Assembly: GCA_947456005.1 (NCBI GenBank) | Contig: CANGRP010000053.1 | Span: 1 to 11,290 of the forward strand | Length of the DNA: 11,290 bases | Reading direction: 5' to 3' | Origin: Caulobacteraceae bacterium | GTDB taxonomy: Bacteria > Pseudomonadota > Alphaproteobacteria > Caulobacterales > Caulobacteraceae | In this document: positions 1 to 6,577 of the stretch, piece by piece | Numbering within the stretch: position 1 is the stretch's first letter | Layout of the letters: each line of letters begins with the position of its first letter | Program-made: the position numbers and the translations under genes | Notes under the pieces: generated by a model | Databases searched by the model: none | What the model saw: the letters and a program-made list of their open reading frames with translations, nothing else | Told to the model about the DNA's origin: nothing

Positions 1-2440
1 AGGTGAAGCGCAGGGTCAGCCCGTAGGTCTGCGGCTGGCCGAGGAAGGCATTGAACGACCCCGGCTGGAAGGGCGCGTCAAAGGCGACCGGGTAGTAGGT
101 CTCATTGAGCAGGTTCTGCGCCCAGGCCTCCACCGCCCAGCGCTTGTCCTCGGAGCTGAGGCCCAGGCGGGCGTTCACGGTGGTGAATCCCGGCTGGGTC
201 TTGATCGGCGCCAGGTCGGAACCCGTATTGTAGGATGAAACGCTCTTGGCGTTGAGCGCGAACTTGCCGACCAGATCGTCGGTCAGATTGCGCTCGTAGC
301 TGACCGCCAGGGAGCCCGACCACAGCGGCGCCAGCGACAGACGGGTGCCCGCCAGCCTGGCCCCGAGGGCGACGGGGGTCGACTTGGCGTAGGCCGTCTC
401 GGCGTAGGTGACCCCGCCGTTCATCGTCAGGCCATCGACCGGCGTGAACCAGAGGAAGTCCACGTCCGCGCCCTGGGAGACCACCTCCGGAACCGAGGTG
501 ACGGTGAACACCAGGCCATTGAAGGCGTTCAGCTGGAAGTCCTGATAGTCCTGGTAGAACAGCGTGGCGTTCAGCAGCAGAGAGCGGTCAAAAAGCGTGT
601 TCTTGAAGCCGAGCTCGTAGGAATCGACCAGTTCCCGACCAAAGCGCGTGTCGAGAACCGGGGCGGTCGCCTGACCGGCGACAGTCTGAGTCGTCGTCGC
701 GATCCGGTCGAGGTTGAAGCCGCCCGCCTTGTAACCGCGTGCGTAAGACGCATAGGCCATCACCTGCTCATTAAGCCGGTAGGCCGCCTTCACGGTGCCG
801 GTGAACTCCTGCTCGTCCAGGGACTGGGCGTTCTTGCCGATCTGGCCGAAGCGCGGATTGTTCGCCGAGGCGCAGATCAGCTGGTAGCCGGCGGCGAGCA
901 GGCCGCCAGGCCGGATCAGGGAGCCGTTGGCCGGGATCGGCCCACCGAGGGCCTGGGCCCGGGCCAGCGCCGTTGCGCAGCCGATTCCGCCGTCGGTGTT
1001 GCTCCAGAAGCTGTTCAGCGACTTGTCTTCCCAAGTGTAGCGGGCGCCGATCGTCAGTTCGAGGGCGTCGGTCACCTGGATGCTGTTGTTGGTGAAGAGC
1101 GCAAAGCCCTCCTGCTCCTGGGCGTAGGTGTCGTTCTGGCCCTGGCCGGGACGGAACACCTGGCCGGTCGCCGGCTGGCCCGTGAACAGCGGCAGTTGCC
1201 CGCCGAGCAATCCGCTGAGGAAGGGCTCGAACTGCGTCCCGTAGGTGATCGTCCGAACGCGCGAGTCCAGATCCTCCCGCGAATAGAAGGCGCCGACCAG
1301 CCAGTTGACCGTATCGGTCCCGCCCGCGAGGCGCACTTCCTGGGTGAAGGTCCTAAAGGCAAGGGAAGCGGGGTTCGGACCTTCGAAGCCCGCCGTGTAC
1401 AGGATGTCCGCGCCCGTCCAGTCAACGTCGCCGCCACCCTTCTGGCGCCATTCGCGATAGGCGGTGATGGAGGTCAGCGTGGCGCCGTCGAACCAGGGCG
1501 TGGCCCAGTCGGCCTGGACCGAGACGCCCTTGTCGGTGATCTCCTTTCGGTAGTCGCGGTTTCCGTAGTCGCGGAAGCTATCGACATCGACCGGGTTGGA
1601 GAGGCCGGTTCCAGCAGGAGCCAGAGCGTTCACCAGAGCGGCGGTGGCGCCGTTGAAGATCTGAACCGCCCCGCAGCAGCGCTCATCTCGCTCCGTATAG
1701 TCGAGAGCAACATTTATATCGAGATCCGCCGAGGGGGTGAACAGGACCTGCAGGCGACCCGTGTAGAAGTTCTGGTCGTTGTTGTTAGGTTGGTTGACGC
1801 TGTTGTAGTAGCCGTCACGCCCCCGCGCGGCGACGTAAAGCCGGGCTGCGACCACATCATCGACCACGGGGCCGTTGAGCGACAGCGACGCGCCGAAACC
1901 GTCGAAGTTGGACACGCCCGCTTCGGATACCGCACTCAGATTGAATGTCGGCCGCTTGGTGATGACATTGATCACGCCGGCAGTAGTGTTCTTGCCGAAC
2001 AGGGTGCCCTGCGGCCCCTTCAGAACCTCAATTCGGTCGGGCTCGCCCAGATCGGTGAAGGCGACGCCGTTGCGGGGCCGGTAGACGCCGTCGATCACCA
2101 CGCCGACGGACGACTCCAGACCGGCGTTGTCGCCGACCGTGCCAACGCCGCGGATTCGCGCCGTGGTGACGGCGGCGCTTGACGTCGAGGTGACAGTCAG
2201 GCCCGGCGTGGCGATGGTGAGGTCCTTGATGTCGCGGATGCCGGCGTCCTGGATCTGCTGCGCGTTGACCGAGGTGACCACGATCGGCACGTCCTGCAGG
2301 CTCTGTTCGCGGAGCTGGGCGGTGACCACCACCTCGTCGACATAGCTCGGAGCTGTATCCTGCGCCTGGGCGGCGCCCGCGGCCATCAGGCCCGCGACGA
2401 CCGCAACTGCCGAAGCACCCGCGAAATAAAGCCTCTTCAT
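1..2440 (-). CDS. TonB-dependent outer-membrane receptor, 3' end cut by window edge
   Basis: The gene encodes an outer-membrane beta-barrel receptor that would take up a ligand using TonB/ExbB/ExbD energy; the substrate cannot be told. The reading frame is open from the ATG at 2438-2440 to the window edge (813 codons). I checked the frame by hand at the start, in the middle and at the end and saw no frameshift. Residues 1-26 form a signal peptide (MKRLYFAGAS, then an AGLMAAG core, ending AQA). A TonB-box-like stretch (DEVVVTAQ) follows at about 35-42. The plug domain has typical motifs (REQSLQDVPI, KGPQGTLFGKNTTAG). The last visible residues, YGLTLRFT, match the usual final barrel strand, so only a few codons are probably missing. 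The plug style is that of the large proteobacterial class carrying the REQSLQDVP motif. A CC pair sits in an extracellular-type loop (RCCGAV). The start is supported by GGGAG at 2451-2455, 10 bases upstream. It is second in a tandem pair but has its own promoter region. Confidence 0.93.
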   Translation of the reverse strand, partial: MKRLYFAGASAVAVVAGLMAAGAAQAQDTAPSYVDEVVVTAQLREQSLQDVPIVVTSVNAQQIQDAGIRDIKDLTIATPGLTVTSTSSAAVTTARIRGVGTVGDNAGLESSVGVVIDGVYRPRNGVAFTDLGEPDRIEVLKGPQGTLFGKNTTAGVINVITKRPTFNLSAVSEAGVSNFDGFGASLSLNGPVVDDVVAARLYVAARGRDGYYNSVNQPNNNDQNFYTGRLQVLFTPSADLDINVALDYTERDERCCGAVQIFNGATAALVNALAPAGTGLSNPVDVDSFRDYGNRDYRKEITDKGVSVQADWATPWFDGATLTSITAYREWRQKGGGDVDWTGADILYTAGFEGPNPASLAFRTFTQEVRLAGGTDTVNWLVGAFYSREDLDSRVRTITYGTQFEPFLSGLLGGQLPLFTGQPATGQVFRPGQGQNDTYAQEQEGFALFTNNSIQVTDALELTIGARYTWEDKSLNSFWSNTDGGIGCATALARAQALGGPIPANGSLIRPGGLLAAGYQLICASANNPRFGQIGKNAQSLDEQEFTGTVKAAYRLNEQVMAYASYARGYKAGGFNLDRIATTTQTVAGQATAPVLDTRFGRELVDSYELGFKNTLFDRSLLLNATLFYQDYQDFQLNAFNGLVFTVTSVPEVVSQGADVDFLWFTPVDGLTMNGGVTYAETAYAKSTPVALGARLAGTRLSLAPLWSGSLAVSYERNLTDDLVGKFALNAKSVSSYNTGSDLAPIKTQPGFTTVNARLGLSSEDKRWAVEAWAQNLLNETYYPVAFDAPFQPGSFNAFLGQPQTYGLTLRFT

Positions 2441-2465
2441 AGTGGTGTAACTCCCTTCGCCCGCA

Positions 2466-2478
2466 GCCTGATCGCCTG
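2466..2478 (-). promoter_or_regulatory. Leader direct-repeat element, copy 1
   Basis: In the direction of transcription this reads CAGGC-GAT-CAGGC, a direct repeat of CAGGC with a 3-base spacer. It ends exactly 25 bases before the receptor start codon and lies just upstream of the ribosome binding site. The other receptor has CAGGC-AAT-CAGGC at the same 25-base distance. A function in translation or binding is only inferred from the conservation. Confidence 0.4.
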
Positions 2479-2526
2479 GGCTTCCCGTCGACTCCGCCGC
2501 GACATAGGCGGTGGGCGCGTGAACCG

Positions 2527-2581
2527 CTATGACATTTTTGCAACAATTCGGGACGATCGGTGTTTGCGGGTCCAATCATCC
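2527..2581 (-). promoter_or_regulatory. 55-base conserved upstream box, copy 1
   Basis: A 55-base block lies 86 bases upstream of the distal receptor start. It aligns without gaps to 5733-5787 upstream of the other receptor, with 38 of 55 bases identical by hand count. The best kept parts, in gene direction, are GATTGGAC, GATCGTCCC, TTGT(T/G)GCAA and TGTCATAG. The clustering of identities suggests protein-binding or promoter elements, but no known operator is recognised. Confidence 0.5.
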
Positions 2582-2706
2582 GAACCCGCACATGCCGGAG
2601 GCAGTTGCGGAGCCTGCCTGCCGACAACCTGGGCGCCAGGTCCAACTCGGCGGGGGTGCATGGCGCCGCATGCGGTCATGAAGCTCGGCTTCAATCCGTA
2701 GCGAGC

Positions 2707-2738
2707 AAAGAAAAAGGAGCGGCGCAGAACGCCGCTCC
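2707..2738 (-). terminator. Rho-independent terminator of the 959-aa receptor gene
   Basis: On the minus strand a perfect 9-bp stem (GGAGCGGCG with CGCCGCTCC, 5-base loop) is followed by TTTTTCTTT. It begins 26 bases after the receptor stop codon at 2765-2767. The + strand side also has a short T-run (CTTTTCC), so weak termination in the other direction is possible. It separates the two receptor genes into independent transcripts, at least in part. Confidence 0.85.
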
Positions 2739-2764
2739 TCTCGCTTTTCCGTCTTCGGATCGAC

Positions 2765-5644
2765 TTAGAAGCCGCCGAATTTCTTCGAGACGCCAACCTT
2801 GAATGTGCGTCCGAAGGCTCGACCCGTATAGGGGTCGAAGTTCGTCTCGAAGCGGGCGAACGGGGCGCCCTCGTCGAACAGGTCAATGACCGAGGCGGTA
2901 ATTGTCAGGTCATTGTCGCCCTTCCACCGATAGTGGAGGTCCTGCTGCAGGCTGGAGTCGATGGTCCGCCCCCGATCCAGCACGGGCGCGGCCAGGAAGA
3001 TGTTGCCGGCCGCTGCGGACGGGAGATCGCCGCGCTCATCCTTGTAGTCGGTGATGTAGCGGGCGACCCAGCGCAGATTGTGCTGGTCGCGGGAGTACTC
3101 GACGAAGACGTTGGCCTTCCATTGCGGCATCGGCCGAATATAGCCGGCCGTCCGGTTGAAGCGTCCGACCGCGTCGAATGGCGCGGCGATCCGCACGCCA
3201 TCAATCACGAGCGCATCCACCTTGTACTCCAGCACATAGCTCATGTCGCCGCCGAAGGTGACAGCAGCGCCCCCAAGCACATCCGGAATGGAGTACTCTG
3301 CGGAGGCGTCGATGCCGCTGGTGTTCACGTCGGGGCCATTGGCGATGTTGACGCGAATACGCTCGAAGGTCGCGGCCGTCGGCGGATTGGCCGAGAACGT
3401 GACCCGGTTCGCGAACGGCGACCCGGTCGGATTGGCGAGCACATTGGCCAACAGCGGACCGAAGGGCTCAACGATGATCGGATCCTTGAAGTCGAAGCTC
3501 CAGAAATCGATCGAACCCTTGAAGTCACCCCGGTTGAAGACAGCGCCGACGTTGAAGGTCGTGGCCGTTTCCGGATCCAGAGCCGAATTGCCGAAGGTGT
3601 CGATCGCCTTGAACGCACCGGCCTGCGCCACGAAGGCCAGGGACGTGAACTGGCCGCTGAGCTGGTTCAGGGAGGGTCCACGGAACGTCGTGCCGGCCGA
3701 CCCCCGCAGCACCAGGTCCTCAGTGACTTCATAGCGCAACGAAAGCTTCGGGTTGGTCGTTGCCCCGATGCTTCCACCATAGTCCTCATGGCGAATGGCC
3801 AACTGGCCCTCGAACTGCTCCGAGAACGGAAGGTTCAGCTCGGTGAAGACAGCCCACACGTTGCGATCGACATCGGCCGGAGTCGTTGGAGCGAGGAAGC
3901 CGAACACACCGGTCTTGGAGGTGCAGTTGGTTTGGCCGGGGACGGCGCACGGATTCTTTGTGAAGTCGGCGTTGTCATTAGGATCAAGGGCGTAAGCGTC
4001 GGTCCGGTACTGGAAGCCCAGCGCGAACGCCACATTCCCGCCGCCGAGCTCGAAGCCGGTTTCGCCGTCCACAACCGCGTCAAACACCGTGACCTTGGTG
4101 GTGGCCTCAGTGGCGGAGGCGCCGACAAGCCAGTTGGCGAGCGCCGGCGAGTTTTCTACTGACGCGACGAAGTTGGGGTTCGGAGCCGATGAGAAGGCGC
4201 CCTGCTTGATGGCGGTCGAGAAGGGGTTGTAGAACAGGCACCCATTGGCCCCGGGCGTCGTCCCGGTGCAGTTCGGGCCCCCCAGTCCGCCGAGAGCGCG
4301 GTTGAACCGATCCACGAAGGTGTCGTTGGTCGAGCGCTTGCCGACGTCCTCCATGTGCGTGAAGGCGAGATCCCAGCCCCAGCCGTTCTCGAACTCGCCC
4401 TTCAGGCCAGCCGAGATCCGGTAGGCCTCGTAGGAGCGACTTCCGACCTGCGCGCCGCCGCCGTTGCCGGGGAAGCCGCCCCAGCCGAAGGAGCGCCCCG
4501 TCCAGAGCACCGCCGGCGCCGTGGCGAGCCAGGGGTTCGCGGTGGCGAGCGAGGGGAACTGGCCCAGGAGGGCCTGGAAACCCGGGTGCGAGGTCGGAAC
4601 GACGATCACCGGCCGCTGCGGCGGATAGGAAGGCGAGGTCTTCCACTTCGGAACGTCGGTGTTCGCGTACAGGACCTCGACATGGGCTTCCACGCCGTTG
4701 TCGAACCGGTGGTTAAGCTCGGAGAAGATCTGGTACCGGGTCTCCTCCTCGACGAGGTTGTCGAACGGAATGAAGCGGAACTGGCAGGCGCCGTTGGCGA
4801 TTGTGCCGCCCACATTGGTGCAGCCAGGATCGATGACGTTGAGGGTGCCCGGAGCTGACGTACCAACCGCAAGAGCGTTCAAGATCCGCCCGGGATTACC
4901 AATTCCGGAATAGCCGGACTGGGGATTCTCGGCGAACGACACCTTGGCGACGTCGACGTCGTTGAAGCTGGTTTCGGACCGGAAATTGTATCCGACGGTC
5001 GTCACCCAGCTGGTGTTATCGCCCTGCCAGCCGTAGGCCAGGGAGGCGTTCCACTCGCCGTCGGACCCATCAAAGGTCGAGTAATCGGCGCTGGCGACAA
5101 GGCCGGAGAGCCGCCGGTTGGTGATGAAGTTCACGACGCCCGCGATGGCGTCGGAGCCGTAAAGGGCGGCCGCGCCGTCCTTCAGGATCTCGATGCGACC
5201 GATCGCCGCGGCGGGGATCAGGTTGGTGTCCACGAAGGTCTGGGCGCTCTCGGCGATGCCGTAGGGCGCGGACACCATGCGGCGGCCGTTCAGCAGCACC
5301 AGGGTGCGCGCCGGGCCGAGGCCGCGAAGGTTCACATTGCTCAGGCCTTCGAGGCCGTTGGACGAGAACTGGTTGGTCTCGCCATCGGTGCCGCTCGAAA
5401 CGCCGAGCGTCTTGATCAGGTCCTTGATCGTCGGCGCGCCGCTCTTCTGCAGTTCATCTGCGGTCAGAACATCGACCGGCAGGGCCGCATCCTCGGGCGT
5501 GCCGCGAATGAAGGAGCCGGTGACCACGACCTCCTCAACGGTCGCCGGACCGGCGCTCTGCGCCTGCGCGGAGCCCGCCGCCATGAGACCCGCGGCGACT
5601 GCGACAGCGAACGCTGACGCGCCACAAAAGAAACGTCCCCTCAT
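2765..5644 (-). CDS. TonB-dependent outer-membrane receptor (959 aa)
   Basis: This is a complete TonB-dependent receptor: a plug domain inside a 22-stranded outer-membrane barrel, importing an unidentified ligand. Residues 1-28 are a signal peptide (MRGRFFCGAS, then AGLMAAG, ending AQA). The TonB-box-like EEVVVTG is at about 37-43 and the plug at about 50-180 (NVNLRGLG, LVLLNGRR, EILKDGAAALYGSDAIAGVVNF). The rest is barrel, ending KVGVSKKFGGF with a terminal Phe as usual. Three loop regions carry cysteine pairs (about C275/C287, C459/C469, C566/C574), probably extracellular disulfide loops. I chose the ATG at 5642-5644 because it gives a clean signal peptide and has GGGAG at 5655-5659, 10 bases upstream. 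An in-frame ATG at 5785 would put 47 extra residues in front and would make the conserved promoter box coding. At 959 aa it is on the large side for the family. It differs in subfamily from its tandem neighbour. Confidence 0.94.
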   Translation of the reverse strand: MRGRFFCGASAFAVAVAAGLMAAGSAQAQSAGPATVEEVVVTGSFIRGTPEDAALPVDVLTADELQKSGAPTIKDLIKTLGVSSGTDGETNQFSSNGLEGLSNVNLRGLGPARTLVLLNGRRMVSAPYGIAESAQTFVDTNLIPAAAIGRIEILKDGAAALYGSDAIAGVVNFITNRRLSGLVASADYSTFDGSDGEWNASLAYGWQGDNTSWVTTVGYNFRSETSFNDVDVAKVSFAENPQSGYSGIGNPGRILNALAVGTSAPGTLNVIDPGCTNVGGTIANGACQFRFIPFDNLVEEETRYQIFSELNHRFDNGVEAHVEVLYANTDVPKWKTSPSYPPQRPVIVVPTSHPGFQALLGQFPSLATANPWLATAPAVLWTGRSFGWGGFPGNGGGAQVGSRSYEAYRISAGLKGEFENGWGWDLAFTHMEDVGKRSTNDTFVDRFNRALGGLGGPNCTGTTPGANGCLFYNPFSTAIKQGAFSSAPNPNFVASVENSPALANWLVGASATEATTKVTVFDAVVDGETGFELGGGNVAFALGFQYRTDAYALDPNDNADFTKNPCAVPGQTNCTSKTGVFGFLAPTTPADVDRNVWAVFTELNLPFSEQFEGQLAIRHEDYGGSIGATTNPKLSLRYEVTEDLVLRGSAGTTFRGPSLNQLSGQFTSLAFVAQAGAFKAIDTFGNSALDPETATTFNVGAVFNRGDFKGSIDFWSFDFKDPIIVEPFGPLLANVLANPTGSPFANRVTFSANPPTAATFERIRVNIANGPDVNTSGIDASAEYSIPDVLGGAAVTFGGDMSYVLEYKVDALVIDGVRIAAPFDAVGRFNRTAGYIRPMPQWKANVFVEYSRDQHNLRWVARYITDYKDERGDLPSAAAGNIFLAAPVLDRGRTIDSSLQQDLHYRWKGDNDLTITASVIDLFDEGAPFARFETNFDPYTGRAFGRTFKVGVSKKFGGF

Positions 5645-5669
5645 CGTGCTTTCTCTCCCTGCGCCGGCG

Positions 5670-5682
5670 GCCTGATTGCCTG
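5670..5682 (-). promoter_or_regulatory. Leader direct-repeat element, copy 2
   Basis: In gene direction this reads CAGGC-AAT-CAGGC and ends 25 bases before the start codon at 5644. It matches the element at 2466-2478 in 12 of 13 positions and in exact distance to the start. The ribosome binding site lies between it and the start in both genes. Confidence 0.4.
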
Positions 5683-5732
5683 AAAAGCCCGGCACCATCT
5701 GAGATGACGCTGCCACGTCTAGGAAGGGATGC

Positions 5733-5787
5733 CTATGACAAAATTGCCACAACTTGGGACGATCTTCGCCCTTGCGTCCAATCAAGC
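5733..5787 (-). promoter_or_regulatory. 55-base conserved upstream box, copy 2
   Basis: This is the counterpart of 2527-2581, 88 bases upstream of the 959-aa receptor start. Similarity continues outward with a one-base shift to about 5842 (CTGCCTGCCGAC, then GGCGCC six bases on, as in the other copy). The region most likely contains the promoter and an operator for a common regulator. I could not fix the -35 and -10 positions with confidence. Confidence 0.5.
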
Positions 5788-5879
5788 GAGTCTGGGTGTT
5801 TCCTGCGCAGATTCGGGGCTGCCTGCCGACGTCAGAGGCGCCGGCGGAGGCGGGAGGGCTTAGGTGTGTGGTCCCGGCG

Positions 5880-5986
5880 CCCCTCAGTCGGCTTCGCCGG
5901 CAGCTCCCCCGCAGGGGAGCAATTAAGATGCTGAAATTCCTCCACCTTCCAGGGGGAGGTGGCGCGCGCAGCGCGACGGAGGGGGT
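5880..5986. repeat. Palindrome-rich dispersed intergenic repeat
   Basis: The block starts CCCCTCAGTCGGC and ends GACGGAGGGGGT, so its ends are imperfect inverted copies of each other. Inside are several small hairpins: GGCTTCGCC, GCTCCCC-CGCA-GGGGAGC, CTCC..GGGGGAG and GCGCGC..GCGC. A short AT-rich centre (AATTAAGATGCTGAAATT) separates the two halves. I recall intergenic repeats of this form being common in Caulobacterales genomes; only one copy is in this window, so the dispersed nature cannot be shown here. It sits in the gap of 376 bases without an intact gene between the receptor start (5644) and the dehydrogenase remnant (6021). It may also act as a terminator for transcripts from the right. 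Confidence 0.6.
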
Positions 5987-6020
5987 CTGCCGAGGCGCCG
6001 TCGCAGGCCACGCAGCCAGG

Positions 6021-6137
6021 TCAGATGGACCGGGCGACGACCTCCTTCATGATCTCCGAGGCGCCGCCGTAGATGCGCTGCACCCGGGCGTCGCGCCACA
6101 GGCGGGCGATGGGGTACTCGTTCATGTAGCCGGCGCC
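6021..6137 (-). pseudogene. Acyl-CoA dehydrogenase remnant (C-terminal 38 aa)
   Basis: On the minus strand the last 38 residues of an acyl-CoA dehydrogenase are recognisable: GAGYMNEYPIARLWRD, then ARVQRIYGGASEIMKE, ending VVARSI with TGA at 6021-6023. This is the FAD- and tetramer-contacting C-terminal helix region of the family, which is normally about 380-400 aa long. The GG in IYGG, where MCAD-type enzymes carry the catalytic Glu, is normal for the many members whose base lies elsewhere. Homology ends at GAGYM; the expected preceding Gly is replaced by Met. Upstream on this strand is only the antisense of an amidohydrolase, so nearly 90% of the gene is missing. It cannot encode an active enzyme. 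Confidence 0.85.
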
Positions 6138-6500
6138 CATGTCTCGCAGATCATGGACGCGGACTGGTCGACCTTCGTCCTGTCCTACTGGGTCCGCGAC
6201 CGGGGGGTGTATTCGCTGGAGGAAGGGGTGCGCCGGATCACCTCGGCGCCGGCCCGGGTGCTCGGCCTGACCGACCGGGGCGTCCTGGCCCCCGGCCAGC
6301 GGGCGGACATCAACGTCATCGACCTTGCGGAACTGCGCAGCCTCCAGCCGCAGATCGTCAACGACTTCCCGGGCGGCGCTCCGCGTTATGTTCAGCGCGC
6401 CCGCGGCTACCGGGCGACGATCGTCAACGGCGGCGTGAACATCGAGGATGACAGGCATACGGGAGAACGTGCCGGACAGGTGCTTCGCCGGGTTCACTGA
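6129..6500 (+). pseudogene. Amidohydrolase remnant, N-acyl-D-amino-acid deacylase type (C-terminal 123 aa)
   Basis: The plus strand encodes the C-terminal quarter of a metal-dependent amidohydrolase of the D-aminoacylase / N-acyl-D-amino-acid deacylase group. Visible family features are AGAHVSQIMDAD, LSYWVRDRGVYSLEEGVRR, ITSAPARVLGLTDRG, LAPGQRADINVIDL, NDFPGGAPRYVQRARGY and the closing VNGGVNIEDDRHTGERAG, with TGA at 6498-6500. The Asp expected just before AGAH (SDAGAH, active-site region) is lost: the preceding codon is GTA. The frame stays open upstream only through the antisense of the dehydrogenase remnant, the repeat and receptor control DNA, with no family similarity, so I treat it as a 5'-truncated pseudogene. 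Full family members are around 500 aa or more. Its terminator follows at 6537. Confidence 0.85.
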
Positions 6501-6536
6501 CCCAGCTTCATCGCAACTCCTCTTGAAGCTGAAACT

Positions 6537-6577
6537 GCGCCGGAGCGGACATCCGTCTCCGGCGCTCTTTTTTCTTC
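6537..6577 (+). terminator. Rho-independent terminator after the amidohydrolase remnant
   Basis: On the plus strand a 9-bp stem (GCGCCGGAG with CTCCGGCGC) is extended by an inner CGGA/TCCG pairing and followed by TCTTTTTTCTTC. It begins 36 bases after the remnant's stop codon. The T-run overlaps the stop codon of the convergent regulator gene (6576-6578). The hairpin could also end that transcript, though the minus-strand tail has few T residues. Confidence 0.85.

Larger units (their letters stand above)
2441..2640 (-). promoter_or_regulatory. Control region and leader of the distal receptor gene
   Basis: This region lies between a receptor start (2440) and the terminator of the preceding gene. 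It contains the ribosome binding site (GGGAG, 2451-2455), a leader element at 2466-2478, a conserved box at 2527-2581 and a weaker conserved patch at about 2612-2640 (CTGCCTGCCGAC, then GGCGCC, in + strand reading). All four have counterparts at nearly the same distances upstream of the other receptor gene. I could not assign convincing -35 and -10 hexamers. Positions 2641-2706 show nothing I can name. Confidence 0.6.

Noticed and set aside
2527..2581. A sigma-54 promoter in the shared receptor box (TGGCA..TTG-like in the second copy)
   Set aside because: The essential GG is not conserved in the first copy (TTGC instead of TGGC) and the spacing to a GC element does not fit.
2933..4162. A long plus-strand open frame opposite the 959-aa receptor
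   Set aside because: It is the antisense of a clear receptor gene in GC-rich DNA, shows no family motifs and has no ribosome binding site.
5645..5785. A 47-residue N-terminal extension of the 959-aa receptor
   Set aside because: It would bury the signal peptide and would cover the conserved box and leader element. The ATG at 5644 has its own ribosome binding site, spaced exactly as in the neighbouring gene.
6021..6497. A 158-codon minus-strand open frame ending in acyl-CoA dehydrogenase sequence
   Set aside because: Beyond the last 38 codons it is the exact antisense of the amidohydrolase remnant, so it is a remnant plus a shadow, not a gene.
5754..6500. An open frame on the plus strand covering 248 codons, which could be taken for an intact small gene
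   Set aside because: Only the last 123 codons resemble a protein family. The first half is promoter box, repeat and antisense of the dehydrogenase remnant, with no ribosome binding site at the start.
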